Assembly (NCBI GenBank): GCA_947371775.1
Contig: CANBQX010000128.1
Location: 1-5,630, forward strand
Reading direction: 5' to 3'
DNA: 5,630 bases
Source of the DNA: Comamonadaceae bacterium
GTDB lineage: Bacteria > Pseudomonadota > Gammaproteobacteria > Burkholderiales > Burkholderiaceae_C
The position numbers and the translations under genes were made by a program. Below are positions 4,876-5,630 of this stretch, one piece after another (the stretch's first letter is position 1; every line of letters starts with the position of its first letter). Under the pieces are notes generated by a model. That model was not told the origin of the DNA. It was given only the letters and a program-made list of their open reading frames with translations, and searched no databases.

Positions 4876-5630
4876 CGGGAGTCAGCCTGAGCCGCGTCGC
4901 TGGGCGCGTCGGCGAGGTGGGCATGCGCAACCTGCCGCAAGAGAAGCAGCAAGCCCGCGCCCGCCACGGTCAGGCCGAACACCAGCGCCACCCAAAAACC
5001 GGCGGCCTGCATGGGCTGGGCTGGAAACCACGGCAGCGCACGCAGCCAGTCGGGCGCCCATTGCGGCGCAATGCCCAAGACATAGCCCAGCGGCAGCGAC
5101 ACCACCCAAAACGCCAGCAATTGCACCCGCATGGGTGCGCGGGTGATTTTGTAACCGCGAATCGCACCGGCAGTCACCACCTGCGCCGCGTCGGATAGCT
5201 GAAACACCGCCGCCAGCAGCAAGAGTTCTGCGCTCAGCGAGACCACGACCGCGTTGTCGGTGTATAGACCGGCAATCTCAAAGCGCCACCAGGCGATGAG
5301 GGTGGCCGATACCAATGCAAATGCCAGCGCCAGTGCCACCCCAATCCAGGCGCGAAACTGGGCGGCACGGGCGTCACCCGCGCCCAGGGCGTGGCCCACG
5401 CGCGTTAAAACGGCCACACCCACACTCAGTGGCACCATAAAAATCAGCGAGGTGAAATTCAGCGCAATTTGGTGGGCGGCTACCTGGTTGCTGCCAAAGC
5501 GTGCCACCAGCAGGGCAATCAGGGCAAAGGCGCTGGTCTCGGCAAAATACGTCACGCCAATCGGCAAGCCCAGGGTCAGCAGACTGCGCACCTTGGTCGA
5601 ATGCGGCCACTCCCACTGCGTAAAAGGCCA
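4872..5630 (-). CDS. MATE family efflux transporter (NorM/MdtK-like), C-terminal half
   Basis: This is the last 252 residues of a multidrug and toxin extrusion protein, an inner-membrane exporter driven by H+ or Na+ that typically expels cationic drugs. The frame stays open to the window edge and continues before the GTG at 5591, with WPFTQWEWPH as the first visible residues, so the GTG is not the start. About six membrane helices can be seen at residues 17-43, 55-77, 94-115, 127-147, 168-187 and 210-231 of the fragment. They match the second six-helix bundle of the twelve-helix fold. Family pieces include LGLPIGVTYFAE (20-31), ALNFTSLIFMVPLSVG (56-71) followed by RVGHALGAGD (77-86), FQLSDAAQVVTAGAIRGYK (143-161) and PMQAAGFW (206-213). 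The fragment closely follows E. coli MdtK as I remember it. A short charged tail ends in a stop that overlaps the miaA start by four bases (ATGA). It is the most upstream gene seen in this operon, and its promoter lies outside the window. Confidence 0.93.
   Translation of the reverse strand, partial: WPFTQWEWPHSTKVRSLLTLGLPIGVTYFAETSAFALIALLVARFGSNQVAAHQIALNFTSLIFMVPLSVGVAVLTRVGHALGAGDARAAQFRAWIGVALALAFALVSATLIAWWRFEIAGLYTDNAVVVSLSAELLLLAAVFQLSDAAQVVTAGAIRGYKITRAPMRVQLLAFWVVSLPLGYVLGIAPQWAPDWLRALPWFPAQPMQAAGFWVALVFGLTVAGAGLLLLLRQVAHAHLADAPSDAAQADSR

Noticed and set aside
5589..5591. GTG as the start of the MATE gene
   Set aside because: The frame stays open to the window edge and the preceding residues look like the loop before helix 7 of MATE proteins, so the gene is simply cut by the edge.

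Overview
The window looks like ordinary chromosome from a GC-rich betaproteobacterium of the order Burkholderiales, probably family Comamonadaceae (Rhodoferax-, Polaromonas- or Acidovorax-like). This rests on the protein sequences: a DUF3460-type small protein directly upstream of scpA, a ScpA of the Burkholderiales type, and the style of NadC, NadA and MiaA. The genus is an inference from memory of these families, not a database result. No mobile element, integrase, CRISPR array, rRNA or tRNA gene is visible.

Layout, left to right. Positions 1-1176 are a minus-strand unit read right to left: a 69-residue DUF3460-like protein, then scpA (chromosome segregation), then the first 17 codons of an unidentified gene cut by the left edge. 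A 96-base divergent spacer (1177-1272) separates this unit from a plus-strand pair, nadC (1273-2142) and nadA (2142-3257), which overlap by one base (TGATG). The right part is a minus-strand operon read right to left: the C-terminal half of a MATE-family efflux transporter (cut by the right edge), miaA (tRNA dimethylallyltransferase) and a LolD/MacB-like ABC ATPase. Its members overlap by 4 bases (ATGA) and 1 base (TGATG). The ABC gene converges on nadA, and the two stop codons share one TTAA palindrome.

Function. NadA makes quinolinate from iminoaspartate and dihydroxyacetone phosphate, and NadC turns quinolinate into nicotinate mononucleotide, so the pair gives two consecutive steps of de novo NAD synthesis. 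The aspartate oxidase gene nadB, which would supply iminoaspartate, is not in the window. The right-hand operon joins unrelated jobs: drug/cation export, tRNA modification and an ABC ATPase with no permease beside it.

I see no clearly new biological system. The observations most worth a second look are a long hairpin (3270-3302) embedded in the 3' end of the ABC gene just past the nadA stop, the four-base convergent stop overlap, the DUF3460-scpA linkage, the orphan ABC ATPase, and the possible leaderless start of nadC.
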